This document shows, piece by piece, positions 1-11,535 of a stretch of DNA of 64,000 bases. Within the stretch, counting starts at the first letter, position 1, and each line of letters starts with the position of its first letter. The notes beneath the pieces are model-generated. The model was given only the letters and a program-made list of their open reading frames with translations. It had not been told where the DNA came from and ran no database searches. Position numbers and translations under genes: made by a program. Origin of the DNA: Aculops lycopersici (taxonomy: Eukaryota > Arthropoda > Arachnida > Trombidiformes > Eriophyidae); assembly GCA_015350385.1 (NCBI GenBank), contig WNKI01000002.1, positions 7,894,404 through 7,958,403 of the forward strand, given 5' to 3'.

Positions 1-1089
1 TTGAGGAGAGACTAGTGCGTCTTCGAGAGTCTGGCGAGGACATATCAAGCTCTTGGTTTGTCTTTGTGTTTCTACTCCAATTAATTAGAACAATTATCAT
101 GGCGACGGTTATGAAGATAGTCAAACCAACCATTGCTATCAACAGGTAGATTATAACCAACTCCTGGGGCCTTGACGATTGTTGGTCCAAGTTGTCGACC
201 ATCACACCGCCACCTGATAGCGGATCGATTAGTCTGGCCATGTGACTGTTTGGATCCAGCAGTGCATCCAACAATCCGCCACGAGATGCAATGGAGCGCA
301 ACTTTTGCTGCTGATCCTCGGTGAAGGCCGAGTCTTTGTTTGTTGGATCTAGAATCTCGGTGAGATTCTTGCGTCTTTGGTTTCTCATGTTAGAGGAAGA
401 TCTTTGGTTATTTCCATTGAGTTCTTTAAATGCCGACCCACTCGAGGGGTCCAGTGAGTTTTCGTTTCCGGAAAACTCGCGCTCGTCATCAAAGTCCCGG
501 TCGCTATCGTTGTCGTACTCGTTGATTCCAGTTCCCCTTAGAATCTTATCACGATCGTCCGAATCTCGCGTTGAATTGCCACTACCGCCGCCGCCGCCAT
601 TAAAAGCAGTATCCTGCTTCTCATCTCGAAGAGAGTCGTGACAGGGATTTGTATAGGCGCGATCAAAATTGCAGCCGGAGAGGAAGTGGGTGTTGATGCA
701 ATACATCCGCGGCAACCCCTCGCCATTAAGCTGAGATTGACTGTTGAAAATTCCGTCCTTGAACTTGCGCGCCTCAAAGGAATAGAAACGCATGCCTGTA
801 AATATGAACACCAAATCGCTACTGAAGTCGTGATAAATCGCGTCAACATGATGCTGTCTGCCCAAGATTCCAATAACCGGAAGACTCGTGACTAGAGGTG
901 AGTTGTTCATGTTGATGTTAGTCAATGATTGATTTTCATTGTTTCCATTCGAACTTGAACTTGAGCCGCCATAACTCGATGCTGCGCCGCCGCCAGCCAC
1001 GAGCGCCGAGTAGGAGCTACCGGGCGCCTGGAGGAGGAAATCCTCGAGAGGTCTCTTGGTGGCGTAATCGTAGCCGACGTATCGATCAC
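1..1089 (-). CDS. Type I membrane protein of unknown function, exon 3 (partial, runs off the window start)
   Basis: This is the C-terminal part of the gene whose first exon is at 1878-4229. The acceptor (CTCACAG, exon starts at 1089) joins in phase 1 to exon 2 and continues FFK-GDRYVGYDYATKRPLE. The segment holds a second hemopexin-like strand pattern (DAIYHDFSSDLVFIFTG), paired cysteines (MYCINTHFLSGCNFD..NPC), an acidic low-complexity stretch, then one transmembrane helix (about 28 residues from LVIIYLLIAM, near bases 85-165) and a basic cytoplasmic tail with RRRTSLSS. The reading frame is still open at base 1, so the true C-terminus is missing. Exon structure comes from frame continuity and GT-AG sites only. 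Confidence 0.75.
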
Positions 1090-1278
1090 CTGTGAGATTC
1101 GTTTGTTTGTTTTGTTTTTTGGGAGTAAGATTTTCACGCACAATTATTGATTGATTGATTAGAAGGTGGTAAAAAAATTTGCATTTGTATCTGGATGAGG
1201 CAGGTGAGCCGATGACGGCAGCAAGCCAATAAACGATGAAAAGGAGGATAGGCAGCTGCGTCGTGAACAGGTTGCCGA

Positions 1279-1309
<31 letters not shown>

Positions 1310-1436
1310 AGTTGTTGTGTCATTACAAATCACGACTTTCTCAATTTTCGTCAGACCTGCGAGCAATAACACATCACTCGGTGACTCTATCATATCCAGC
1401 CGTTCGAATATGATTATATTTTAAGAGGCTACTCAC

Positions 1437-1596
1437 CTTTGAAGAAGTAGATTTGGTTTGTGTACCTGTCGTAGAATGCGCCTGTGATTGGATCTATCAG
1501 CGTTGAGCTCAAGCCCGGAAATTCCTCGCCAATTAGATGCGAGCTGGTCACTGTCTCGTTGGCAAGCGTATAGTTGATTGTTATCAAATGGTTTGC
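1437..1596 (-). CDS. Type I membrane protein of unknown function, exon 2
   Basis: This is a 160-base internal exon with acceptor ACAG (exon starts at 1596) and donor AAAG/GTGAGT (exon ends at 1437). It encodes ANHLITINYTLANETVT onward and ends in DPITGAFYDRYTNQIYFFK. The last part resembles a hemopexin blade strand (aromatic-rich IYFFKGDRY across the junction to exon 3). Phase is 0 in and 1 out, which keeps one frame through all three exons. Confidence 0.75.
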
Positions 1597-1877
1597 CTGT
1601 GTGTTTTATGAGCAAGTTAGTAGTTTTTCCGCCCAAATGTCCAGATGGTTGTTGTTGTTGTTGTCGATGATGATGGTGATGATTAATTTTAAAATGGAGG
1701 TAAGATGAGAGTATTTGTTAGTTAGTTTGAGTTAATCTCGGGACTAACAAACCAAAGGCTAGTAAGAGAGCCAAGGTAACCGCAACAGGTGGTCGCCAGG
1801 TTCATTTGCGCTCTCGTTTGCATGTGCCTGGTGATGATGATGATGCTGATAGGCGCAACAAAACGACGTGCACTTAC

Positions 1878-4229
1878 CGTTATGAGATATAGTTCGTTGT
1901 AAACCCGATAAGAGGCGTCAATTTCGTGGCCAGTCAAAACGTAACCGTAAGTATCTGGCTTGACCTTGATATCGTTTCTGCGCGCCAACTCGTAGCGCCA
2001 ATGGAACAAGTTTGCCGGCGACTGGTTGTTGCCTGAGTCTCGATCGTTGATGTTAATGTTTTTGTTTTTGTTGCTGTTGCTCATGCCATTGTTGCTGATA
2101 GCTAAAGGTTTCACTGGCGACTGGTTATCTGGTGCCAGCAACCAAACCCAATCGCGAAGATGCAGCTTTGTCTCCAGTTGAGATGCGCCCGCTCTCAACG
2201 ATTCAAATAGAATATCAAGCTTATGATTGTGTTGTTGATTATTTACTGCGCTGGTAGCGGATTGCAGATTACTCGCTGGTACCGGCGGCGAGGGAAGAGC
2301 AATTGTTGGCTGGCCAAGCAAGTCGTCGTCGCTGACTGCCAAGCGACTGCCATATGTTGATGTAAATGCTGTCGACGACGATGATGGAGGCGACGAAATC
2401 TCGGCCGCTCGACTGCCGGATCCGGCGCCCCGGCCAGCGGGCAACAGGTTGCCGCTGGTGGTTGTAATCTCAGGTAAAGGTGTGCTGCTAGTCAGTGAAG
2501 CGCTAACTCCGCTTAGCTGCCCCGAGATTAATTGTGACAATTGTCGCTCAAGTTGCTCGCCTAGAATCAAACGATTGTAGCTGATTATTTCATCAATTGG
2601 CTGATTGGAATAACAAACCGCAGGTGGGCACAGCAAGAGTTCCTCGTTGTCCAGTTGAGTTCTTGTTGCCTTTATGGGAAACTGGCGCGAGTCTATCATT
2701 TTGAATGGCCGCCTCGACCAATCAACGGCGCACAGGTGGAACTTATTTGTGTGCAAGAACTCTAGGTAATAATGTAAACCATTTTTCTCGGTTATAAAAG
2801 CGGCCGCTTTAACACTGTAATCGAGTTGCTCGGCTCCAAGTAAAGCTATTGAGGAGCCGCGAAAAATTAGCCGCTCATTGATAATTGAACCACTTGTTGA
2901 TGTTGATGTTGTTGCTGTTCCTTCTTCTACTGCTACTTTTGTTTCGTTATTACCCTTGAATTCAGGCCTCTCATTGTGGCTGAAGGTATCGCTTGCAGGT
3001 AAGCGCCGCTGAATGTAGACAATAGTATAGTAATTTCTAGTTATCCAATCTTCGTAAATTTGATTGATTGCAGTTATGCGAGTGTTTGAATCCCTGAAAA
3101 GTTGATGTGATAAAAAGTTATAGTCTTCATTCTGTGGATAGCTTGATGAGTTCTGACTTCCATCGCTAATTATTTGAACTTGATCAACTTTGAACTCTTG
3201 AGGGTCGAGTTTGATTTTTATAATTTGCGCTTCTAATTGATCAAAATCCTTGCGAACCATATAAGTTGAATTAACGTGGAATGCTGAGAATGATCCAATA
3301 GGTAGAATAGAATCGCCAAAAAATTCCGAGTTTTGATTGGAAGAGTTCTTCTGGTTGCCATTAATATCAGTTGCTTGGCCACTTGTTGTTGAGGTGTCGC
3401 TTATTATATAATCAACCGGCGCGTGCAAAGTTCTTCTTTGTAAAGCTGAAACTTGATCGTCTCTGTCGAATTTGATATGTTTATTAAGTTGCTCGCTTGT
3501 ATCTATTGTTGGAGCTCTACTTGCGGCCGAAATTGACCCACTCAATTGCTCATCCCCTACCTCTTCAAGCCTCTCGTCGCCTGGCAACGAATCCCAATGC
3601 AAGTCAGACGGCCGCCTGCCTCTTGCGTCGCCATTTGCTCGCACCCGTTTCCTCTTTTGCCTTGTCTGGACACTTGTTGACTTTCTGAGCTTGCCACTAC
3701 TGCTACTCTCACTACTCTGGTTTGGATTTAGCGGCACTCGTTTGAGGAATGATCTTAAATTAAAGCTACTTGCTGGCACTTGGACTCGCGAGGATGCGTC
3801 CAAATTGGAATACTTGTAGGTTGGCGTCGCAGTCGGCGACCAGAATTCATTTAGATGCTTGATCTTGACAGGAAACGAGTGAATCCTGAAGTCGGCGCGG
3901 GGAATAACTTGGCCAGTTTGAAAGATGTGATCAGTGGAGAATAGGTAAAGCTTGTAATTGAATGAGGTGTTTCGCTTAACGTGCACCACCATTGAGGCCA
4001 AATCAATGGACAACGAGGGCCGAGCTGCACAAAAAGAGGCCAACTCGCGCGCGACGCCGGGAAACACCTGTTGCTCCTTTTGCTGTTGTTGGTTTTGGTT
4101 TTGGTTTTGAGTATCTACTTGTAAACTTGAGACTTGATTATGAATATTAATTGATGGATTTAAAACTAATAATACCGCTGAAATGAGAAAAATGGAAATT
4201 AAATTATATGAAGATTGGATTGAGGACAT
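1878..4229 (-). CDS. Type I membrane protein of unknown function, exon 1 (signal peptide and ectodomain)
   Basis: This is the first coding exon of a protein of at least 1,200 residues. I chose ATG 4229 because MSSIQSSYNLISIFLISAVL makes a clean signal peptide. The open frame extends upstream only by less suitable starts. After the signal peptide come a Q/N-rich spacer, an ectodomain with a basic furin-like stretch (RQKRKRVR), several N-glycosylation sequons and Ser/Thr-rich linkers. Near the end is a better ordered block (KAAAFITEKNGLHYYLEFL, FHLCAVDWSRRPFKMIDS) that reads like propeller strands. The exon ends in phase 0 at NELYLIT before GTAAGT (1877). With exons 2 and 3 the product is secreted N-terminally and anchored once near the C-terminus. 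I do not recognise the family. A cell-surface receptor or adhesion protein is inference. Confidence 0.75.
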
Positions 4230-5247
4230 TTTTCTAGTGTCCGAACGTTTGTTGGCCATCATGACGAAACGACAACAAATGCAATTGGACAAAGCCATTG
4301 TTGCTCGTGTCACGAGAGGGTGGTGGTCGGTTGTTTGTATTCTAATAGCAGTCGCCGTTGCTGTTGTGTAACTAACTAACTAACTAACTAATTAACTCAC
4401 TCACTCTCTCAATTACTCAATTTCCTCCTCCTCCTCCTCCTCTTTATCCTCGTAGCTGAGATCAAAAAATAATTACAATCCCCCGATTTGATACTTAACG
4501 TTTAATTTAGTCTCTTGTGTTGTCTAGCGCGCGCTCGCCCGCTTATTGCACCTCCTGCTAGTGGCGCTTATGTCGCCTTAGTCACTACAACTTGTTAGTG
4601 CTCTGATGGTGCTGTCGATCAATTAGTCGAACCTGATACATATGCGCATTGCACAAAGCTTCCTTGATGGACTACCAGCTGAAAGAAAGAGAGACAAAAT
4701 TACATGCAGACACTTTGAATACAAGTGAGCAGCGAGCAAGCTGGCCACTTAGCGCTCTTGCAGGGTAGCCGTCGACATTTAGTTTATGTTTAGTTCCTCT
4801 CTTACTCTCACTTTTTGCCTCTCTCACTCTATCTATGACTCTATTCTCTCAGCTCAGCTCAGCTCGTCTCACTCGTCGGCTGCTTGTCAAATGGTGCTAC
4901 CTACCAAGTTCGATTGACTTTTGGCGAAGCGCGTGCGCCTAGTGCTCGTAGCTCATTCAAAATAGATACAAAAACTTGACGATGTCGACTGCCAATTGAT
5001 CCTAATGGCTAGGAGGATATATGCACGATGCTCTCTTTGCCTTTACTGCTGCCACTTGTTCAGTTGCTGTCGCCGCCACTTATCTCGTGTGAAACCGGCG
5101 CCGTCAGTTGCGAAAACAGAGGCGGCAGCAGCAACAGCATCGGCAGCAACAAGTGTCGCGCTCCCATCCAACTCCTTGCCATTGCCACCATCGCCGTGGC
5201 AAAGCTACCATGCTTTCCATCGGATCCCCCTCTTCCTTGAGACACAA

Positions 5248-5260
5248 GCAACAAGTGGCC
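5248..5260 (+). repeat. Recurrent word GCAACAAGTGGCC, copy 1
   Basis: Exact copy of a 13-base word that occurs four times exactly in the window (also 25596, 40315, 63456), with a 10-base core CAACAAGTGG in ten places. This copy is in non-coding DNA. The core contains the E-box-like hexamer CAAGTG. Confidence 0.7.
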
Positions 5261-6633
5261 GCCGATGCGCGCGCGACGTGTCAGTATAAACACGAGCTAC
5301 CTGTGCGCGAGAGAAGCGAGCGTCAGCATCACACAGGTGGCATTTGATTGTGTTTGTGTGTGTGTGTGTCTGCATACGCAACCAAAGCAAGTGGGTGGCA
5401 ACTGCAAACGGGCGAGCTAACGAGCAAACATGTTCAGGTTTCTGGCTGAAAAAGAGTCGGCTTGGTTTTATCTTAAAGCTTGGAGACATACAGGTTAGTT
5501 AACCAGCAGCCCAGTTGTAGCTTTAAACCAGAAAGAACGCGCGCATAAAGAGCATGCGTTTCCTTGATATCATCAACTGTTGTTGTCGTCTTCCCTGCTG
5601 GCGGTGCTCTCAGCTGCCTATCTACCTTTTAGTCGCCGAGCTAGTCAGTTAGTTGGTTTACAGATTGGCTAACGCGCTCTTTGCTCTTTGCACTATTGAC
5701 TGGAAGACTAACTTGCTACATTGGTTTGGATTGTAGATAGAAGCCAACTTGGCAGGTTGCCGAGACATTTGCTTGGTTCGGCTCTATTTGCAAGCCAATC
5801 GAAACCAAACTAAGGCGACTTGAAATGTCGATAGTAAAACCAGAGAGAGATTTATTCTTGGCTTCAATACAAATCAACGGAAAACTAACAATGAACTTCA
5901 AGGGCCACGGATGCAGCACGACCACCGATTGATTGGCGCCATCATCACTGACAGGTAATTAGGGAAGTGGAGCCGATCTATGAGGCAAGCGTTGCATTTG
6001 TCTATCTGTTTTTTCTTCTCTCTGCCCACCTACCTGCTAATGAGTGAGCAGATTAGTCAGTGAGCTAGGCGGCAAGATGGCGGAAAACCGAGAATCAAAT
6101 AATGTTGCTCTAATTTTTTGGTATAATTTTTGGGAAACTTGAACAGCAACAAGTAGGCAAAAAGAACATGAACACAACTCGTTACCCTAACTAAACATTT
6201 TGCTCGAGTAGAATTCCTCCTCGAAACACGAACAACAACAGCAGTCAACAGGCTACTTGTCACTCAGATCTTTTTGGAGGCGGACATGGCATAAAGATAA
6301 GTTCGAATTAGGAGAAGTTCGAGCGAGCAAACGAGCAAACAACAACACCAACCTGTAAGATTCCGTGACGTTTGTACTTCCATCTGCAACTTGCTAGCTC
6401 GTGGTTCTAAATGTCACAAGAAAATCGGTTAACCAGCTCAACTAGATTTTTACAAAGAGCGAGACTAATTTAGTTCTCATGAAAGATTGTGACCTAAATG
6501 CACGTTCGGCAGCAGCAATGGAGGTTGCCGAATGGAGGTGGTGGCGCCCTAAATTATCCTCATTTGAAGGAGAAGCTTGATTTTGCTTCATTTTTTTATT
6601 TGATTATTATATTGAAAGATGATAAGAAGACGT

Positions 6634-6662
6634 TGATGATGATGATGATGATGATGATGATG
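6634..6662. repeat. (ATG/GAT)n microsatellite
   Basis: About ten uninterrupted trinucleotide units in non-coding DNA upstream of the tetraspanin gene. The apparent Met/His runs in overlapping reading frames come from this repeat. Confidence 0.9.
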
Positions 6663-7554
6663 AGGGAGAGAGAAGGAGAAGTTTGGTTTTTCTTTTGCTC
6701 TGTCGCTTATCGCAATCTTCATTCGCCCGAACCACAACAAGGATATTGATTTTCGTCTATTTTTCTCCCTGTCACTTCTTCTCATACAACCTGGCTTATC
6801 TTAATGATATCCAAGTTGTTCTATTAGGCTTATCCACTCTCTCCCCCTCCCTCCTTTTACCTGTTCTATTTTCAGCCATTTGAATGGCAAAGTGTGTTTA
6901 AATATGTATGTCCGATTTTGACGCTTTGAGAATATGATTTTTCCCCGGGTGCAATGCGAAAACGAAGCTCACAGCATTCAGGTGAATAAATTAATTACGC
7001 TGTTATCGAGCTTACTGCTCATCGCTGAAAGAATAATGAACTCACTTCCTGCCACAAAAAATAGAAAAATAATGCAGCTCGCTTGTAATTGGAACCCTCT
7101 GCAGTTTCACCGACGATTGCTCGCTACGGTCACGCAACTAGAATCATCCACAAACTAACATCGCCAGCCTCTTTAGAACTCAATCAATCGCATCGAACGG
7201 CAAAAATCTCAAGCTCTGCCTGGCTAGCTACTGCCGCTGACCCTTTGCTAGTTGCAATTAGTCAGCTTGTGTTTGTATGTCTGTATATGCTCATTGTTCA
7301 GCTCTGATTCCGTTTCGATGCGCGCAGCAAAGTCAATATTTATCCACCTGTTCCTATGGCCACTTGGTGGCCATACCACTCGCTTCCTCTTCTCTCATTG
7401 ACCTCCTGTCGCAAATTTGATGACAACTGAAATTTATGTTTAGCCAAATTTTGTTTTGTATCAGTGAAAGAGTAGTGGTCAAGATATTGATGAAGATGAG
7501 AAGATTGAATAACAATTAACAAGAGAGAAATAATAATAATAAGAATACAAAACA

Positions 7555-8892
7555 ATGAAGACAAATGGCGCCAGACGGGCGCTTGTGCTTGCGGACGCCT
7601 TCAATCTCTTGGTCGCCATCTACCTGATTGTTATAGCCATTGTGTCGTTGGTTAAATTGAGATGGTACCACCAGCTAACGATAGCAATAAAAACGCGACA
7701 TGTCATCACCTCGGCCACCTCCTATTTTGCCTTCTTTATCTTGCTCTTTGCAGGCGTTATTTTGGTGGCCATATTTGTAATTAGCACGATCAGGTTGAAT
7801 TCGGTTCGCATTTACATAAGCCCATCGAGCGGCGGCGATGGTGGCCATCAGGAGATGGCGAGCGAATCAGGTGGTATCTATGGGCGGAAGCAATCGTTGG
7901 GCGGCAATCAGGTGGCGCCAATCAGTATTAGCTCAATCAATAATCGCCAAGTTGATGGTCAAGAAGCGTCCACTTCTTCGCAGGCGCGACGAGCTCATAT
8001 GAAACAATTTGAGAAGACCAGTGGCAATAGAACGCAATTTAATGTTGGTCGCTTTAGTCCATTAATAATGCGAGACTCAACCGGTTCAACTCAAGCCACA
8101 AACCAATCCGCTATTTGCTGTTCAATTTTAATGCACCTACTAGCTGGAGTTAGTTTGATTATAGTTCTGGTATTGTGGCTATTGAACACCGGCGAGCTAG
8201 TTAGGGATTCTATTTCAACTCAACTAGAATATGCCTTTCAACGGTACCAATTTTCCAACAGAAGTAATCATTATTCAATTGCTATTGATGGAATGCAAGA
8301 TATTAACAATTGCTGCGGAATGCTCGACTACTCCGACTTCCCCCACCAACGAGTCTCCGGTCTATCAAGTGGCCACTATCCTGGGTCTTGTTGTGGAAAG
8401 AGCACCTTTGCAGTGAATGCTCGTGTGCTTTGCACGCCGGAGGAAATATTCAGGGCCAAACAAACGAATGGCTGCACAACTGTCTTGTCAAATTATTACG
8501 ACTTGGTGTCTTTATTAGTGGTACCTGTGGCTTTGGTGAGCTTGTTTGTCAATATTACAATCATCGGGCTTATCGTAATCTCAAAAGGCTACGCGGAAAC
8601 GTTGGATTTCGAGTCCTCCAGTCATCAGCGAGCAGCCCAAATGGCTGCTGCTGCTGCCACCACCAACACCACCTCTTCCTCCTTGTCGCCGAGTCACTTG
8701 AATCGAAATAATGTCGATAGAGAGATTAGAAACATGGAATCAACACACCAGTTGTTGAGTATGTCAGTTGTTTCACCACCACCACCACCACTACCGCCAA
8801 CAGCAACCATTTCCAAAATACCAGGTGCAAGTAACAGTGTAGCGCAACAACAAACGGTCGAGCACCAGGCAGAAACTTCTAACACCAGTTGA
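7555..8892 (+). CDS. Tetraspanin family membrane protein
   Basis: Single-exon gene, 445 residues. Four hydrophobic segments fit the tetraspanin plan: TM1 about 10-35, TM2 about 53-80, TM3 about 184-205 and TM4 about 315-340. The large extracellular loop between TM3 and TM4 has the signature CCG (NNCCGMLDYSDF), then PGSCC, a single C in VLCTP and NGC, giving the six-cysteine pattern of the family. Tetraspanins organise membrane microdomains by binding integrins, proteases and each other. The odd part is the cytoplasmic loop between TM2 and TM3. It is about 100 residues, Ser/Gly/Gln-rich, where the family normally has only a few residues. The C-terminal tail is also long (about 100 residues, with an Ala run and a Pro run). 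ATG 7555 follows an A-rich leader and starts just before TM1. The particular orthologue is not identified. Confidence 0.88.
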   Translation: MKTNGARRALVLADAFNLLVAIYLIVIAIVSLVKLRWYHQLTIAIKTRHVITSATSYFAFFILLFAGVILVAIFVISTIRLNSVRIYISPSSGGDGGHQEMASESGGIYGRKQSLGGNQVAPISISSINNRQVDGQEASTSSQARRAHMKQFEKTSGNRTQFNVGRFSPLIMRDSTGSTQATNQSAICCSILMHLLAGVSLIIVLVLWLLNTGELVRDSISTQLEYAFQRYQFSNRSNHYSIAIDGMQDINNCCGMLDYSDFPHQRVSGLSSGHYPGSCCGKSTFAVNARVLCTPEEIFRAKQTNGCTTVLSNYYDLVSLLVVPVALVSLFVNITIIGLIVISKGYAETLDFESSSHQRAAQMAAAAATTNTTSSSLSPSHLNRNNVDREIRNMESTHQLLSMSVVSPPPPPLPPTATISKIPGASNSVAQQQTVEHQAETSNTS

Positions 8893-9467
8893 TACACAAG
8901 CACTAACAAGAGGATAGAATCAGAGGAAAGGGAGACGATAACCTGCAAATCGACAAAACAGCTAACCAGAATTTACCACACGGATTAGCTTCATTTGTCA
9001 CAAACTAAAACGGCACTTTGTACCACCATAGGCAATATACTTATGAGCATGAGCTTCCGATTGTTATTTTATTCATTGCAATTCATTGCATTTGTTTGTA
9101 CCCTTTTGTGTGTCTCACAGTATTTATAAATAATAATAGTTGTAATTTAAGTCACTACCATTGAATCTAAAATGGAGATAATAATAAATACGAGTAATCC
9201 AATGTAGGCTTGCAATCGACTTTAATCCGGCCCAATCGCCGATCCGATCTGATCAGATGCAAGTAGCAGAGTCGTCGTCGTCATACCATTGGTTTCATTT
9301 CAATGATGGGGTGAAAAGAACAGCCTTCTTATATATAAACATATATATTCGCAGCAATCGCTCCTCTTCGCTCCATGATGATTCATTGACTCCCATTCCT
9401 ATCTATCCCTTTGCCACTTATCACTAGAGCTTCGCTATTCTGTCACCTGACAGATTATACTCGATAC
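8893..9467. other. Convergent 3' flanks
   Basis: Non-coding spacer between the tetraspanin (+) and the DUF1397-like gene (-). It contains AATAAA-like sites around 9130 and 9181 that could end the tetraspanin mRNA, and an AT-rich tract near 9330-9350. No gene is seen. Confidence 0.5.
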
Positions 9468-9714
9468 CTAGGCGCCTGTGTAAGAGGAAAACAATTTCGA
9501 CAGAACCGAATGCGATTTGGGTCCCTTTGGCAAGCTACCGGCTGGCGGTAGGAGGGAGGCGCAGGCTTTGCTTGAATGGTCGTACTTGGCACAGGTGATG
9601 CTTGGCAAACGTGAGAACGTCGCCCGGAAGAAGAGACTGCTCATCTCGTAGGCCTCGCTTCCGCATTTGGGCTCGATGAGGTCGCGCACGCAGGCGTTTA
9701 ACTTGTTGAAAGCG
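9468..9714 (-). CDS. Secreted DUF1397 / 27-kDa haemolymph glycoprotein-like, exon 2
   Basis: C-terminal exon with the acceptor ending CGTAG before 9714. It completes the split codon of exon 1 to give GCCAFNKLNACVRDLIEPKCG, a double-cysteine block like that near the C-terminus of this arthropod family, followed by MSSLFFRAT and another Cys. The frame stops at 9468. The intron is 334 bases (9715-10048). Confidence 0.78.
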
Positions 9715-10048
9715 CTACGCGTGTAGGTATTGGTTTTGGCATCAGTGTTGAGGTGTAGTAAGGTAGTTGGTGGTTAGAGATTTGTTTTTATGTATGCTAT
9801 GTACAATGTTGTGCCATTAATTTAGTTAAGACCATTCAGAAAACAACGATGAGCGAGTGAGCGAGTGTATGAAATTGAAATGAGCAGTTTAGAGAAAGAA
9901 GATTAACAAGTTTCTCCAAATTGATTAGATCGGCCCTCGAACTCTTTTCTTTCGTTCCCCCTGAGATTTTCTTTGGCTTCTTCTTTGCTCCCAACTATCA
10001 CGCGCCAATTGGCACAACAGATGGCAATAAAATGAACAAGCTACTTAC

Positions 10049-10566
10049 CAGCATCCCAACTTCAAACGATCTTGCCACTCGATATCCACGGCCTTCTCTA
10101 GGGAAACCTGGAAATCGCGCATACAAACCCGCTGGCCCTTGTGCTGGGAGTTGATGCAGTCGCCATGCTTCAGGTAAGTCTCGCGGATCTTCGAGGAGGG
10201 TTTGCAAAATTGTCGTATGGTATCCAATCCGCCATCAGCAAATAGATTGAGCATTTGACCTTGCATATCAGTCAAGCACCTCTTTGTGTAATTGGTCAAA
10301 CATGATTCAGTTTCCATCAAAATCTTGCACTGTCTATTCACCTCATGGTTGTTGACTGGATGGTTATTGGAACTTTGGGTAAAGACAGCTATTGAAGCTA
10401 GACACAAGTCTAGCTCGCGTAGATGGCAAGTCTCGTCTTGTCGTGAGTCTCGATTGCCGGATGGCGAGGCGGTCGAAGTGTTGATCTGGCTGGAAACTAG
10501 AAAGACTGCTATTGTGACAAGCGTCACAGTGGACAAAATCTGAATTCTTGAAGCTCTGAGGTCCAT
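10049..10566 (-). CDS. Secreted DUF1397 / 27-kDa haemolymph glycoprotein-like, exon 1
   Basis: The two exons give 254 residues. ATG 10566 begins MDLRASRIQILSTVTLVTIA, a signal peptide; a longer frame upstream adds only a polar N-terminus. The mature protein is alpha-helical looking with regularly spaced cysteines (CHLRELDLCLAS, CKILMETESC, YTKRC, QFC, HGDC, RVC, then CC in exon 2). The blocks LCLAS, CLTNYTKRCLTDMQGQ and YLKHGDC fit the DUF1397 family of secreted arthropod proteins known from haemolymph, whose biochemical role is poorly defined. Donor TG/GTAAGT at 10048 splits a Cys codon. The family assignment is by motif memory, so moderately sure. Confidence 0.75.
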
Positions 10567-11535
10567 GTTGTTGCTTTTACTTGTTTGGTTATGAGAATCT
10601 TGGTTGCGATTTTTGCTCTCGATCATCGATTTGCGACTGTCCTCTGTGTTGAGTGAAGTACTAACTTAGAGGATGAGAAAGTTTGCCTGGTGGACAGACT
10701 CCGGAGAGACTCGGAAGTTAGTGCCACGAAGCGCGTCGGTGTGCTGCTTAGCAGCCAAAGTCCAGGGGGGAACCAGTGCAGAGTAGAAGCAGCTTGAGAG
10801 TCGAGCTATTCGAGATGAGAAAAACTTCTCAAAGCGCTCGGAGTAATCAGCAGCAAGACGACAGGTGAAAGATAGGAAACCATGCACATCGAGAGTGGCA
10901 ACGATGGCAACGCTAGTCTATGTTAGTTCTAGCCGATTAGAAGCGAGAGATAAGTCACGAGAGAGCCAAGTCAGTTTCTTGACCAATGTCAACGACCATG
11001 GAGGACAGGTGGTAGAAAATTAGCGCAGCATTCGTATTGAGACAACAAGTCCAATACTCTTCCTCGCGTATAGAATACGTCATTAGCTGGCAGGCTGGCT
11101 AGCTATGAAAAGATACAACAGGTAAAACAACTGTCGCACCCACCAACAGCTACAGAGAGTGAGAGAGACTCTAGGACAAAACATACAATCAACGAGCAAC
11201 TGACTAGCTCAATGGAGCCAGCAATTGAGAGGTCACGCGCATGATCAGATTAAGGATATCGTCAGTAACATCAGACGGCATTTCCTATCATATCCTTGGT
11301 TCATCATTTCAGGCGCTACCTAACCTTCAAAGGCTGAGTGACCAAAGAGTTAGTCATAGTCTTCATGTGATTGCCTGTGCTTAAATGCAAACATCCTGCT
11401 TGCTATCCAGTTAGCCTTTAGAGGTTCAGGGGCTGTCAGTGTAATCTTAAATTTGTGGTTGTAGACTATGGAGAAAATATTTTTATATTTATTCTCAGCC
11501 TTGGAAGTCCGTATATTGCATCACAGCTTGTGGTT
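10567..11535. other. Intergenic region
   Basis: Upstream of the DUF1397-like gene and downstream of GET4. I see no gene, RNA or strong repeat. The reading frames at 11455-11736 are antisense or 3'-flank shadows of GET4. Confidence 0.5.

Larger units (their letters stand above)
4314..7554. other. Intergenic region, divergent promoters, simple repeats
   Basis: No coding gene is convincing here. The stretch lies between two divergent genes and should hold both promoters and 5' UTRs. It carries simple repeats: an ACTA tract near 4370-4390, CTC/CCT near 4425-4440, GT near 5350-5367 and ATG/GAT near 6634-6662. It also has a purine/pyrimidine-rich region at 4780-4870 and one exact copy of the recurrent 13-base word at 5248. 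All short reading frames look like shadows. Confidence 0.6.
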
